In this document: piece after piece, positions 34,870-45,860 of the stretch
Layout of the letters: each line of letters starts with the position of its first letter
How positions within the stretch are numbered: the first letter of the stretch is position 1
NCBI GenBank assembly: GCA_021234155.1
Contig: JAJEKV010000002.1
Coordinates: forward strand, 38,241,841-38,305,840
Source of the DNA: Isoetes taiwanensis
Taxonomy: Eukaryota; Streptophyta; Lycopodiopsida; Isoetales; Isoetaceae
Length of the DNA stretch: 64,000 nucleotides
Direction: 5' to 3'
Translations under genes and position numbers: made by a program
The notes under the pieces: generated by a model
Told to the model about the DNA's origin: nothing
Databases searched by the model: none
Seen by the model: only the letters and a program-made list of their open reading frames with translations

Positions 34870-36289
34870 CTTCCTCTTGTCGTTCTTACGTTTCCCATTC
34901 AAATTATTTTTGTGACATGTTTTCCACCTCTTTCTCCTTTGTGGCTCAATTTCTTATATGTATATTCTATATTTGGTTTGATTAAGATCTTTGGGTTTTG
35001 AATATTTGGAGGTTGTGTTTAAGATTTTTCTTCTTTTTGGCATGATCATCGGGGAACTCTAGTGTTTGTTGGTTCCTTTGTTCACTTTATTAGCGCACTT
35101 ATTTGTTGCTTCATGAAGTTATATTTTCTATTCTTGAACATGGGTGTGGGTGATATTGTTGATTATTACCAATTTTATGGATTTGGGAGCTTCTTTGTTT
35201 TCGTTAGCTCCACTTTGTCATGTTCCGCGGTAGGCTGATTTTTCGTGCATAGCTTTGCTCCCTATATATGATATTACATACTCATTGTGTAAGTTTGAGG
35301 CGTTGCTTTATTAGACATGGTTGACTTTTCATGTTCTTTTAGCCCCTAGTTTTTATCATTCTTCCCCGTTTCCTCCATTTTTTGCTCGATATACAAGGCC
35401 CACATGTTGAGGTTCGTACTCTCGGTTGCTGGCGGTCCTCGTCCTCTCGCTTTCGCTTCACGTGGTGTGCGACTCTACTCAACATCTCCATGTTTCGTTC
35501 GATCTTTATGTCTATGCATTTTTGCATTCCCTAGCGTAAGTTTTTCCTCTTTGCCTTATTATCTCGGTTACTTGTTATTCTTCCTTCTTATTTATCGTTA
35601 TTATTATTCTTTTTGGGGATCCATGATGAAGGGTTCCTTTGTTGACTTATCTCCCTCTAGCTATTGGCCACAGGTTCGGAAGGGATAATAGCCATATTTT
35701 TGGACTTGTCCGTAGCCCCATTCCACGGACGATTCAGGCATTTGTATTCAACTTCGATCCAACTATCTGGGCCCCTTCCCCGATTCATCATCGTGGCGGC
35801 GTCTTTTCTTTTCATTGTTTTTGTCATTGGTGATCTTCGATCCATAGCAGGCATTTTCGGCTCTTCTTCTTCAACTTCGCTTTTCTCTCCACGGCTCGCT
35901 CGCGCTGCTGGTTCTCGTCGTCAACGCGTAGCTTCCCTCGCGCTTGAACCAGACTCTTCGGACCCTAGTTCCCTTTCTCCCCCTGCCACTCCAAAGCAGA
36001 GACCCACTTGCGTGCTCATATGATTTCTTTAGCTTCGCTTGCGCCCGTTCGCATGCACGGCCCTCACTATCCTTGAGCCTCGGCCCTCTTTTTCGCTCCT
36101 CTCCTTCCTCTCTACGTCCTTATCCTATCCGATTGCTTGGGTGGTGGTGGCGCTCCTCTTCTTCTTCTCCCGCTATATGCTTTGCGACCCAACTCCACAT
36201 CTGGCGGTTCTAAATTTGTCTATTGAGGGTTTTGCACTTGTGGCGGATCTTTTTTCTATTTGGTATGCTCATTACATATCTTTTTGCAT

Positions 36290-36610
36290 ATTTGCTATTT
36301 GGCTTTATCTAGATAGGATGCATATTCGTTTAGCCTTTGCATTGAGATTTTTAGACATGGGTTTATATTGGATTATCTTTCATTTTATGCTTCTCTTTAT
36401 TTAGATATGGGGTGTCCTACATTGTTGTCCACAAGGTGCACATTCTAATTTGTGCATGGGTTGCTATTTAACTTTATCTGGATATGATGCATATGCGTTT
36501 GGCACCACATTGAGATTTTCTGCGACATGGGTTTCTATTGGATCATTTTTTTCCTTTTTATGCTTCTCTTTATCTAGACATGGCGTGTCTTACGTTGTTA
36601 TATACAAAAG
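36290..36610. repeat. Tandem duplication, ~175-bp units
   Basis: Both units contain GCTATTT-CTTTATCT-GATA, TTGAGATTTT, ACATGGGTTT, TATTGGAT and TATGCTTCTCTTTAT, ending in a GTGTC-TAC block. They are moderately diverged. Confidence 0.75.
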
Positions 36611-36849
36611 CTGTTATATTGGGCACATTTTAATGGCCACTTTTAGTTTGTTTCGTGTTCTTGATGTTCTTTTTATGGTTTTACATTGATGCTTATCTTT
36701 CTCTAGATGTCGGCTTTTTTATGGAGCGTTTTTTTGTTGGGTGGTGCTGTTTTTCCCGAGTGATGGTGACATTCATGTCTATTTATCATCTTTAGTGATG
36801 TTGTAAATAACATTGTCTAGCTTTATTTTGCAATGCATATTTCTTTTTC

Positions 36850-37135
36850 GTGATTGTTATCCACGGATTGGGTGGCGCTTTTTCCACCATGGTGGTGATG
36901 CTATTTCCACTGCGGGTGATCTTTGTTTATTTCTAACTCGTGGTGGCGATATTTCTTTTTTATGTAATTGTTTTCCACGGTTGGGTGATGCATAATTGTT
37001 TTCCACCCATTGGGTGATGCTATCTCCACACGAGGGTGATCTTGTTTATTTCCACCTCGGGGTGGCGCATATTTCTTTCTCGTAATTGTTTTCCACGGAT
37101 TTGGGTCTGCTGTTCTCCACCGTATTGGGGTGATG
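36850..37135. repeat. Array of small CCACCN/NGGTGG hairpins
   Basis: At least seven short self-complementary units such as CCACCATGGTGG, CCACCCATTGGGTG and CCACCTCGGGGTGG, each preceded by TTTTT or TATTT and followed by ATGC, ATCTT or CGC. Further units occur at 34290-34440 and 38205-38250. The loops and stem bases vary together. Confidence 0.65.
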
Positions 37136-37288
37136 CTCTCTTTTTCGCTACATGTTGAATCTTCTCTAACCATTCACGGGTGGTTTTGAGTTCTTTGTGT
37201 TGTTGCTTGCGGGTTTTCGCCCTCGGTTTATAGTTAAGGAAGTTCTTTGGTAGTGGCCGGTTTTGTGTCTCTTGCGAGTCCTTTCCCG

Positions 37289-37410
37289 AATAGCATCGAT
37301 CCAGAGCCATCGGATCGCCATACAAGGAAAGACCAGCTTCTATAAGGCTATTTCCTCTTCGCGCAGGTTATCGGCGTCTTCTCCGGCGGACTCTTCTTCT
37401 ATTCTCGTTG
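37289..37410 (+). promoter_or_regulatory. Promoter-like module, copy 2
   Basis: Stem CGATCC(A)GA / TCGGATCG at 37297-37317 with a bulged A. TATAAG lies at 37341-37346 and GTTATCGGC at 37367-37375. Upstream sequence from about 37215 is also shared with the unit at about 37933-38060, a direct repeat of roughly 720 bp period. Confidence 0.5.
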
Positions 37411-37591
37411 CTTCCCTCCCTTCCATACTGGCTGCGTGAGGGCATGAGTTTTCTTTCTCTAACAATTCACGGGTATTTTTAGGGGTTTTTGTATTGCTTG
37501 CGGGCTTAGCCCTCTTACGGGTCCTTGCTATGTTTTTGTGTTCGCCATCAACTCATCTCTTTCGGTTTCCAGCAACACATTCAAGGTTGTT

Positions 37592-37668
37592 GGCGACCAT
37601 TTCTCATTAGGGTTTTCCTCGAAAACCCGAAAGGGCGGGGTTTTTTATCCCGATGAGAAGTTGTCGCC
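37592..37668 (+). ncRNA. Cloverleaf-like structured element, copy 1
   Basis: Outer stem 37592-37607 with 37653-37668: 15 of 16 positions pair, one of them G-T. Inside, GGGTTTTC/GAAAACCC forms an 8-bp hairpin with a 3-base loop. CGGGG/TCCCG then forms a 5-bp hairpin with a 7-base T-rich loop. Whether it acts as RNA is inferred. Confidence 0.45.
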
Positions 37669-38010
37669 ATTACCCTTTTATATTGCCTGTGCACATTTCT
37701 TTTTATGGGGTAGTCCGATATTATTCCTATGGTCGGCTATCCCTCTCTATTCTTCCAAACACTGTATACTGCTGCTGTGATGAATGACAAGCCTATCTAT
37801 TCCTCTTCTCTCAGCAGTACCTTATTCTCTTTGAATTGTTTCCAGGCAGGGGAGGGGCTTCTTCCTGCCTGGTTTAGCCAATTTGGCGTCTCTTTCATGC
37901 TATCCTTTACTGGCCTTTGGCCTCGTCCTGTGACCTTCGTCCTCGATCCTAGTTTGTAAGGAAGTTCTCTGGTAGTCGGGCGGTTTGTTGGTTTCTTGTG
38001 AGTCCCATTC

Positions 38011-38060
38011 TAGAATCGCATCGATCCGAGACATCGGATCGCCATTCTAGAATGGGACGA
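38011..38060 (+). promoter_or_regulatory. Promoter-like module, copy 3 (TATA lost)
   Basis: Perfect stem CGATCCGA / TCGGATCG with loop GACA at 38022-38041, then CCATTCTAGAATGGGACGAG. Where the TATA box should follow there is a GCATGCATG-type palindromic run instead. Confidence 0.5.
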
Positions 38061-38387
38061 GCATGCATGTCATGCATGCATGCGGGCGGCGCATGCCCGT
38101 TTTGGTTGGGAGTTCGCTATTTCAGGCGCGTTTCTGCATCCACGTCTCATCGGCGCTTCCTCTCCCTTCTTTGTTTATTATATTTTGTACAAGTTCTGTT
38201 TATCATGTTTTTCCACCCGCTGGGTGATGTTTTTTTTTCCACCCGCTGGGTGATGCTATTCTCTGGTATGTTTTCTCGTTTGTTGTGTTGGTGATGTGCA
38301 GGTACAGGTTGGCGAGCGGCATCTGTTTCGACTTCTCCATGCGGGGGTTTTTGGGAGCGATTCTATGCCTTACGTTTGTCTAAGCCC

Positions 38388-38473
38388 CTTGCCGAAGGCT
38401 TATCACTAGGGTTTTTTCCTCGAAAACCCGAAAGGGCGGGGTTTTTTAATCCCGGTGATAAGCTTTCGGCAGG
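38388..38473 (+). ncRNA. Cloverleaf-like structured element, copy 2
   Basis: Outer stem 38388-38406 with 38455-38473 pairs at all 19 positions, allowing G-T. The stem sequence differs from copy 1 at most positions. The inner core (GGGTTTT/AAAACCC hairpin, then CGGGG/TCCCG with a T-rich loop) is nearly identical to copy 1. Confidence 0.5.
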
Positions 38474-38810
38474 TACATCAGCCACTCATCTATTAGCATT
38501 GTATTTTTTTGGGGTCCAAATGATATAATTGGATTTTCCCTTTATTTTTCGTGGGTAGTTCGCATGTGTGCGGCTACCCACTGTCCACCATTGTAGAAAA
38601 TCCTTACTCTTAATCATTTGTTGTTGAGGCACTTAATTCTTGCCGAGATTCTATTTCGAAGCCGTCGAGGTAAAACTAAACTAATCAAACCAACTAAACT
38701 TTCCCTCTCTTTCTGTACTGCCGGAATTTCAATTTCATCAAGCAAAGTATCCTTGGCATCAATAGAGTTTTATCAATTGTAAAAGAAGCATCCAGCCTCA
38801 AAATTGACGG

Positions 38811-40260
38811 ATGGAGCTTTCTAATCCTAATTCGAGTATTGATTGCAATTTTAATATGGACAAATCTTATTGCCTCCTTTCAGGGGAGTCCAACAGAGGG
38901 AAACGCAAGCACCCTAACTCAACCTGTAGCAGCAAGTTTGGATATGTAACCAAAGAAATCAAATGCAAAGTTGACATTGTTGCAAATTGTATTGAGGAGC
39001 AGGTCAGTAAATTGAGGCCTGATCAAAGGAAGGTCATGGCTATGAGGATGCTACCAGATGAGAGATTGCATATCTTCTTTGAACCTATTATTGGAAATCC
39101 TCATGAAAAAATTGTGAAGCATTCAATGGTGGAAAACATTCGAGATGGACTTCAGGATATAAAGCATGCAAACAGTCATGACAAACTGGCAGCTAAACAT
39201 TCCTTATTATCAATGATACTTGGAGAGAATGGTAATCTTAAGCACAAAGGAATTGCCTCTAAGATACTTCAAGTACAAGCCACTAATATGATCAAGGCTG
39301 TATTAAGGAGGAAAAGAATGGCCCTTAGTGGAGCAAATATATGGGCATTGGCTGGAAGACAATCTAGATTAGACAAGTTGATGAATCAACTAAAAAGTTA
39401 CTTCATGACTTTTGGCTTCACAACACAAAGGTCTCTCCAAAGTACAGGGATGTGAGAAAGAAGAGGACTCTTCCAATCTAATTCTTAGACATACCTCAGG
39501 TTAGAATCATCAATTCTTTAGTAGATATCTGGGAAGTAATTCAAATTATCTAAAGAAATTCCTGTCCTCTATGTACACTCGCCTAATGTTTAATCCTTTT
39601 AGTAAAAATGTTTAGGTAATGCATTATACTACTTAATTATAGATAATCTTATATGTACATTTTTAGGTTTTTGCTCTCTTCTAGAACAACTCCTATTTGA
39701 TGCACATGTGTAGGAGTGTTTATTCCATACTCAAGCATAAAATGTATATAAACTACATTCCTTAGTATAAGCATAGAATGTATTCTTACACAATATGAAA
39801 GTTTTGGTATATACTAAAGAACATCTAATTCTGAAGTTTACTCTGGACTTAGGCAATTGTGTGTTGCATACATGTTCTCACCTATATATTTTGAGTACTA
39901 ACATGTACCTTTTTTTACATAACTATGTACCGTGAGAGTTATAAAAGACTTTTTGACACATATATATACCTAAAAGTTTATTAATTTATCAAATGTACTT
40001 GGGATGAATTAATGTGGTTCTTTTTAAATGGTAGAAATGTACCTTCAATGTATGTAAGGCCAAAGGATATGGTTACTATTTCTGTTTTTTTCTCTTTCTT
40101 CTTCCAATAAATGATTGATGTTGTTAGCATATGCAGGCATAATTGTATGAATTGTTCAAGGACCAGCATCCACAGCTCAATATTGGTCTTAGAAGGTTTG
40201 AATAACATTTTGCAAAATCTTAGGGTTGATGGACAAATGCAAAATAGCTTTGGAATATTC
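38811..40260 (+). pseudogene. N-terminal relic of a DDE-like transposon protein, two exons
   Basis: The frame 38811-39455 (214 codons, MELSNPNSSIDC) includes KGIASKILQVQATNMIKAVL and ends out of frame. A +1 change at about 39385 continues it as TKKLLHDFWLHNTKVSPKYR, then DVRKKRTLPI. This resembles the FW-x-N-T-x-VSP...DV segment of large transposon proteins. A second piece at about 40137-40205 follows an ATGCAG acceptor and reads ELYELFKDQHPQLNIGLRRF, also typical of that family. It then meets stops. It is probably the N-terminal half of the protein type whose catalytic core lies at 7790-8490 (-). Confidence 0.45.
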
Positions 40261-40496
40261 ATGAACAAGGATGTTGGTTGCAAAGAATAACATGTAGCTT
40301 ACAAATTTTAACGGGTGGTTTTGTGGTTGTTGACATCGAGTTCATTTAATAACCTATATGTTCCTCTAGATTACCCACATTGTCAACTGTTATTGTGCTC
40401 ATCTTCATCATATAGGTTGAAGTCTCCCATAACTATCAAGGCATATACCCTATTGAACATACACTATGCGCATATTTGCATACTTTATATGGGTCT

Positions 40497-40533
40497 ATTC
40501 TTAGGATGGGTCCTAGATCAACACATATCAGCC
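40497..40533 (+). repeat. 37-bp direct repeat, copy 1
   Basis: Identical to 41606-41642: begins ATTCTTAGGATGGGTCC and ends ACACATATCAGCC. Confidence 0.9.
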
Positions 40534-40560
40534 TTGAAGTGAAGTGGTATTCTCATTGAG

Positions 40561-41089
40561 CTCTTTGAAAAATCACTGAGTACAAATTGGCTCCCCCCCA
40601 CTAGGTTAAGGAATTTGAAAACCATTGATATATAGAAAATGCTTTTCTAGAAACTAGACAATCATCGAGCATATCAAATGATAATAAAAGGTAAAAGTAT
40701 AATCCATCTGCTATAAATATCGAACCAAGGCAAAGGTCATTGGCTAAGGTAACCTTCTTTTATATGACAATCGATAGGCCTTCAAGAGCTCGACAACAAT
40801 CGTCCCGACCCCATATTCATGTTTGTGAAGAACATATGGATGCAAGCAGAGACTTCTCGTCTCGTCGTAATTTTTGAAAGGTATGACAACGATCGCAAAA
40901 GTGCTAATTGAGACCAGCTGAAAAAACCTGCAAGCTCAAAATTGTTCCCCAGTTAAATGTTAGTAAGTGATTTAGGGACTTTCATGATAAAGCCAAGTAG
41001 AAAAGATATCCATGAGTCATCCACTCGAATAGAGACAAGAAAACCAACATATAGAAACATCGTTGAACTAGAAAGAACATCCATATGAT
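40561..41089. other. No gene recognised
   Basis: AT-rich spacer without motif or strong repeat. Confidence 0.4.
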
Positions 41090-41280
41090 GCTACCTCGGA
41101 GGCTACAATGCCACGCCGAGAAAATAAATAACAAGTAGCTGACAAATTAGGGCAAGACTCCCCATAGGTGTCCTAGAGGCCATCAAATGCCACGCTGAGA
41201 AAATATACAAAATAGACAGCCGACCAATTCCAACTGGTGCTGCCTCGGAGGCTACAACACCACGCCGACAATATATATAT
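41090..41280. repeat. Diverged tandem repeat, ~75-bp units
   Basis: Three units: GCTACCTCGGAGGCTACAAT, a middle copy with GTCCTAGAGGCCATCAAATG, and GCTGCCTCGGAGGCTACAAC. Each leads into CCACGC-GA. Confidence 0.7.
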
Positions 41281-41441
41281 AAAAAACCTATAATCCAAAG
41301 ATAGATGGCTGATCATGAACATTAAATCCTGCTAGTCAGAGGCTTCAATCCTACCTAAGAGATAAAGTTCACAAGTACCAAATTGAACAAACATCTGACT
41401 GTTTACCACATGAATCCCAGATCAACACATAGGGGAGGGTG

Positions 41442-41608
41442 GGATGGGACACTAGAAGCAAGAGAAGATGGAGCAACCAAGGTAGGAGCTCAAGAGAATG
41501 CCGATAACTTGCCATAGCATAATGAGGCTATATATAGAGCCAACAGGAATAGGCGTCCCCATCCAAAGAATGTTGGTTCTATTGCTATCGCAATAGAACC
41601 ATGGCATT
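41442..41608 (-). promoter_or_regulatory. Promoter-like module, minus-strand copy (left of a 167-bp direct repeat pair)
   Basis: Differs from 51430-51596 at one base by eye. Read on the minus strand: an 11-bp stem GGTTCTATTGC / GCAATAGAACC with a 4-base loop (41575-41600), TATATATA (41529-41536), then GTTATCGGC (41500-41508). The TATA-to-GTTATCGGC gap of about 21 nt equals that of the plus-strand modules at 29171 and 37289. The stem sequence is entirely different, yet still pairs. Confidence 0.6.
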
Positions 41609-41642
41609 CTTAGGATGGGTCCTAGATCAACACATATCAGCC
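41606..41642 (+). repeat. 37-bp direct repeat, copy 2
   Basis: Matches 40497-40533 exactly. It overlaps the edge of the 167-bp module by three bases. Confidence 0.9.
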
Positions 41643-41649
41643 GATAGAA

Positions 41650-44600
41650 GAGGAACATATCTCAACATCATCAATATCAATGTGAGAGGAAATAAAACAT
41701 GTCAATTAGAGGGTCAGACTAATGGAGTAAATGAAACGTGATAACTATGAACTCAACGGGGCAAAAACAAACAAAGAATCCAATGGGACAAACGAATGTA
41801 AACCTATAAGTATAAAATGAAAAAATGAAATAAGTTGAGATCACTTTATTAGAGAAAAGATAGACAAAATGAATAATAAGATGAGTGGGACGAATATGAA
41901 AAATGCGTAAGGACATGTGAAGATGCTAGGTTACAATGGCCAACACCTAACAACAGCTTTCAAATCAAAGGATCAAGTGTTCCTCGTGTTGGACAATATG
42001 AAGTAACTGGAGTACCAATGACTAGAGAAACAAAGGGCATACAACAAAAAATATAGCACGTTAGTGGAATTTGCAGAGCAAGTAGACTAAACCCATAAAA
42101 GGGACAAAGGGAACAAAAGGAAAAGCAATTTAAAGGAATGAAAGAAATGGAGCAAATAAGAATAACAGCACGTGGAAAGGGAAAATGGAAGCAAACAAGA
42201 TAAAAGCATCTACATAACATCGAGCTATGAAGCAGAAATGGAGCTGGGCCACGCTAGGATGGAAACTGAACCAATAGGCGTACTGGAGCAGTCTAGAGTA
42301 AGTGGAACAAGGAGAACAATAGACAGACAAATGGAATAAATGGAACTCATAAAGTATAATGAAACAGATGAAACTTTGTCATAAAGTATCTAGCAATGTG
42401 TAAGAACATAATACATAAATTATTATGATCACAAAGGTCATGCGACAACAAATCCATATCAAATGAACGAAACTAACAGAATGAAATGATTACCTATTTG
42501 CACAGATAGAACATTCGTTACTCTCTAGCCGAGCAAAATAGAGCCAACAAAATTCAAGAAACAAGTATGATCGCTAAAGCAATTGAAACTAAAAAAGGAA
42601 CACGACATGTGAAGACGCCAAGCCAAGTAAATAGAGTCAATACAGCAAATGGAGAAATAATAAAAAGGATGAGATGGAACAACAAGGTCGATAAAGACAA
42701 GACCACCTTAACACAAAGGAACATTAAAGTGGCAAATAAGACTACATGACTGGAACCCAAACTAGCAAGCAGAGTGAAAATAAGCATTAGTACTAAGGTA
42801 ATACCTTGAGTCGAAATATTGCAAAAAATAAGGAAAAGGCACTAAGGGAATCAAATAAAAAAGTAAATAGAATTAAAGATGCAAAACAAGTGACAACTAG
42901 AACAAACGACTATGGAGTTAATGGAAGAAAATAGAACAAAATAGAACAAATGGGACTAAAGAGACTAGCAAATAATATAAATGACAAAAATGAAGCAAGT
43001 GGAAACGAAGATTAAATGAAAAAGAGGAGAATGGATTCAACAGATTAAAGGAGCGAAACGGACTATTAAGACTAATATTAACACTAGCGCCAACTACAAG
43101 TACATGCATGAAATACCTACACAAATCAAACTATTGAAGCAAATGTAACAATAATAAAAACATGATCACGAAACCTAATTGAACCAATGAAAATAACCTC
43201 AGTGGGCCTGATAAAGTTGATGAAGACAAGACCACCTTAATACAAAGAAAAAGTGAATGAAACAGGTGATAAAAACAACAGAATTACAAGCAAAGGGTAC
43301 AAGGGAACCAACAAGTAAAAATAAAAAAGCAAAATAAGAGAAATGAAATTGAAGCAATTGCAGGAATACATCAAGTAAATAGCTGACAAAAGGATTAATG
43401 AGATAGATAGAATATATAGACAATATTGGAGTTTTAGAAAACAGAAGAAATTGGAACCAAAATAACAAAGGTAGTAGTACCTTGAACTGAACTGCCGCAA
43501 AAAGAAGCAAAAGGAACTAAGGGGTTTAAATACTAATAAGCAACCCTAGAACAAAGGATGCAACTAGAGCAAGTAGAACAATGAATGAAAAGAATAGTGG
43601 AACTAACACATCTATCTGCATACATGAATCTACATCTAATGCTAAAGCAAAGGAAAGCCTCAAAGAAGTTCCAATAATAAAACCAATGATCTACTGACAA
43701 CTAGAAACAAAAGACTATGGAGATAATGGCACAAATTAGAACAAACATGACAAATTGGGCTAGCAAAATGCAACAAAGTAAATAATCAAAGAAGTGGGAG
43801 AAGACCAAAGAGAATAATAGAATAGAATGGATCCAACAAGATTAAAGGAGCAAGAGAGAATACTAGGATCAATGGATTATGTAAAATAACACTAGAGCCC
43901 AAAATGACTAAAGGCGCCAATGGAATACCTAGACAAATTCAACTATTGGAGCAACTGAACAATGATCCAAAAAGAGCAAATTGCAAGGAAAGTTTTAATC
44001 TAAAATGAAAAGAGACAAATATGATGGTCTAAAAGGGGCCAAAACGAGAATAAAGGGAAACAAATTGACGCGAAATGAAACAAATAGAGAACTAGAGACA
44101 CTCATATAATGAATGGGGTTACTTCAACTAATGGAATATATAGCCATAATGGAACTACTAACGAGAACAAAACAACATGGAGCCAACAAAGCAAAGAGGC
44201 AAGTATACCCAAAGGATCTAAACATATAGCGAGGAGCGAAAAAGGATGGGTGGAAAAAAGGGTATATTACAGTGAGGAGCACAAAGGACCTTGGAAAAAT
44301 CTAGGGATAGAGAGGGTGGGGCGTAATAAAAGCTGTAGGAATCTTGCCAAATTGGGCGAAGAAACCGGAACTAGAAGAACAAGATGAAAACAAGGTACAA
44401 ATGGCTACAAGAATTAATGAAGAAAACAAAGTACAAATGGCTCTGGGAATGGATTAAAAGGAGCAAATTAGAACAAAAGGGGACTAATGGGATACAAAAT
44501 GAGATGATTAAATGAAAACTAGTAGAACAAGCGCAACACATGGGATAATTCAGAAAAGAAAGCGAAAAAAATAAAAAAAGGGAACTAACATGAACAATGG

Positions 44601-45860
44601 ACCTAAGGGAGACAACTAGATCAAAGGAACTCCTGAATTAAAGAAATTAAATGAAATGTAAATAATAAACCAATGGAGCAAAAGCAGAGCAAAATATAGA
44701 CTTCAAATGGGAACTGACATCCAAATGAAAAATTGAAGTGTAGATACCGCCAACTAGTCAACCTTTGATAACAACCCTAACCAACAGACATAATTGAAAG
44801 AACTTAGAAAAGACATGTACACATGAAGACCCTCGATTTCATGTGGAAACAAACATACAAGAAAATACTGGAGATCAAGAAACGAACCTGGATGAATAAT
44901 TTATGTAACATTAACTTTTCACTGAATGATTATCCAAAGCAAAATAGCACCTTTGAAAGTAAAATTTGCAACCTTGTAAAAATAACCAGCAAGAAGGATG
45001 ATAGTAACAATGCATGAACCTCAACCAAATGGTGCAGTCCAAAGACAAAAGACTTAATACCTTTGTACAAATGAAAGCCAAAAGCATAATGTCAATCCAC
45101 GCTTAATCCAAAAGGAGGCTAAAGCATGTGACTCTTACTCCAAAGTGTGAACCCTATAGAGACTCTAAGTCATTAAAGGATAGGACTTACCAACGTTTAA
45201 ATGATCAGGATTTATTATGGAGAAGTATCTCTAAGTTGAAGCTTAAACGAAATTTAAATGGTCATATCGGTTTTGTAGTAGGAACTAACAAACATGAAAA
45301 CTCAAACAAAGGAATTTGTTATGTAAAACTAATCATAGGGACTTGTGGCACATGGGTAAAGTGGCAACAAAGGGGAGCCGCTAGGAGAATAGCAACCAAC
45401 CGGACTCAATGGCCATAATAGATGAAACATGATGGATAATAGGCGATGAATATTAGGAAAAGCAACAAAGGCATTCAAAAGAAATTATAGAACAAAGTAG
45501 GTCTAGTGATGTACTAATGTGAGGGGCAGACTTGGACAAACTAAGCAACCTCGTGCTAAGCTAAACCTCATCATACCAATGCTTAGCTACCATTAAAAAA
45601 TGAATCAATGTCATAATATACAGGTTTCTTGAGCGAAGCATATACTGAAAAGGATCAGAGACATTTTATACTAGAGGCAATGATATGGAGCAGGCTAAGG
45701 GGAGTGGTCCAAAATAAAAGACTAAGGCAATGGGTATATTCACATTGTTGAAACAATGGGGAAACAAGTAATTCGAAAATAGCAATCAAAAGTTAGAATG
45801 GGAAATAGCTAACTTCAAGAAAAGGGGGCAACGAAATATCTATACGAGCAACTATTCTTA
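41650..45860 (-). other. A-rich non-coding domain (T-rich on minus strand) with ~0.75-kb duplication
   Basis: Purine-rich on the plus strand, a mirror image of the T-rich domain at 29-38.5 kb. No believable gene. Internal direct repeats include GACAAGACCACCTTAA at 42698 and 43227, ACTATGGAG-TAATGG at 42910 and 43723, and ATTAAAGGAGC at 43043 and 43843. These show a diverged duplication with period 0.5-0.8 kb. Confidence 0.5.

Larger units (their letters stand above)
29167..38520 (+). other. T-rich non-coding domain with repeated promoter-like modules
   Basis: For more than 9 kb the plus strand is strongly T-rich. Open frames translate only to Phe/Leu/Ser/Cys-rich strings, the signature of composition and not of proteins. 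The 29171-29297 module recurs at 37289-37410 and, without a TATA box, at 38011-38060. Between them lie diverged tandem duplications, hairpin arrays and inserted small elements. It behaves like a very large non-coding repeat, perhaps a coding-free LTR derivative. No primer-binding site, polypurine tract or target duplication could be shown. Confidence 0.5.

Noticed and set aside
34767-35001. Two ORFs with long Ser/Leu runs
   Set aside because: They are translations of the CT microsatellite.
29118-37780. Many plus-strand open frames of 60-258 codons in the T-rich domain
   Set aside because: They are rich in Phe/Leu/Cys/Ser in all frames and lack domains. T-rich DNA has few stops on this strand by composition alone.
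41442-41608. Helitron 3' end (hairpin near the end of a repeat)
   Set aside because: The stem-loop is right for a Helitron, but neither copy is followed by CTRR and no TC start or AT insertion site is visible.
41700-45420. Small ORFs in the A-rich domain (for example 44109-44387 and 45128-45418)
   Set aside because: Lys/Asn/Thr-rich composition artefacts without motifs.
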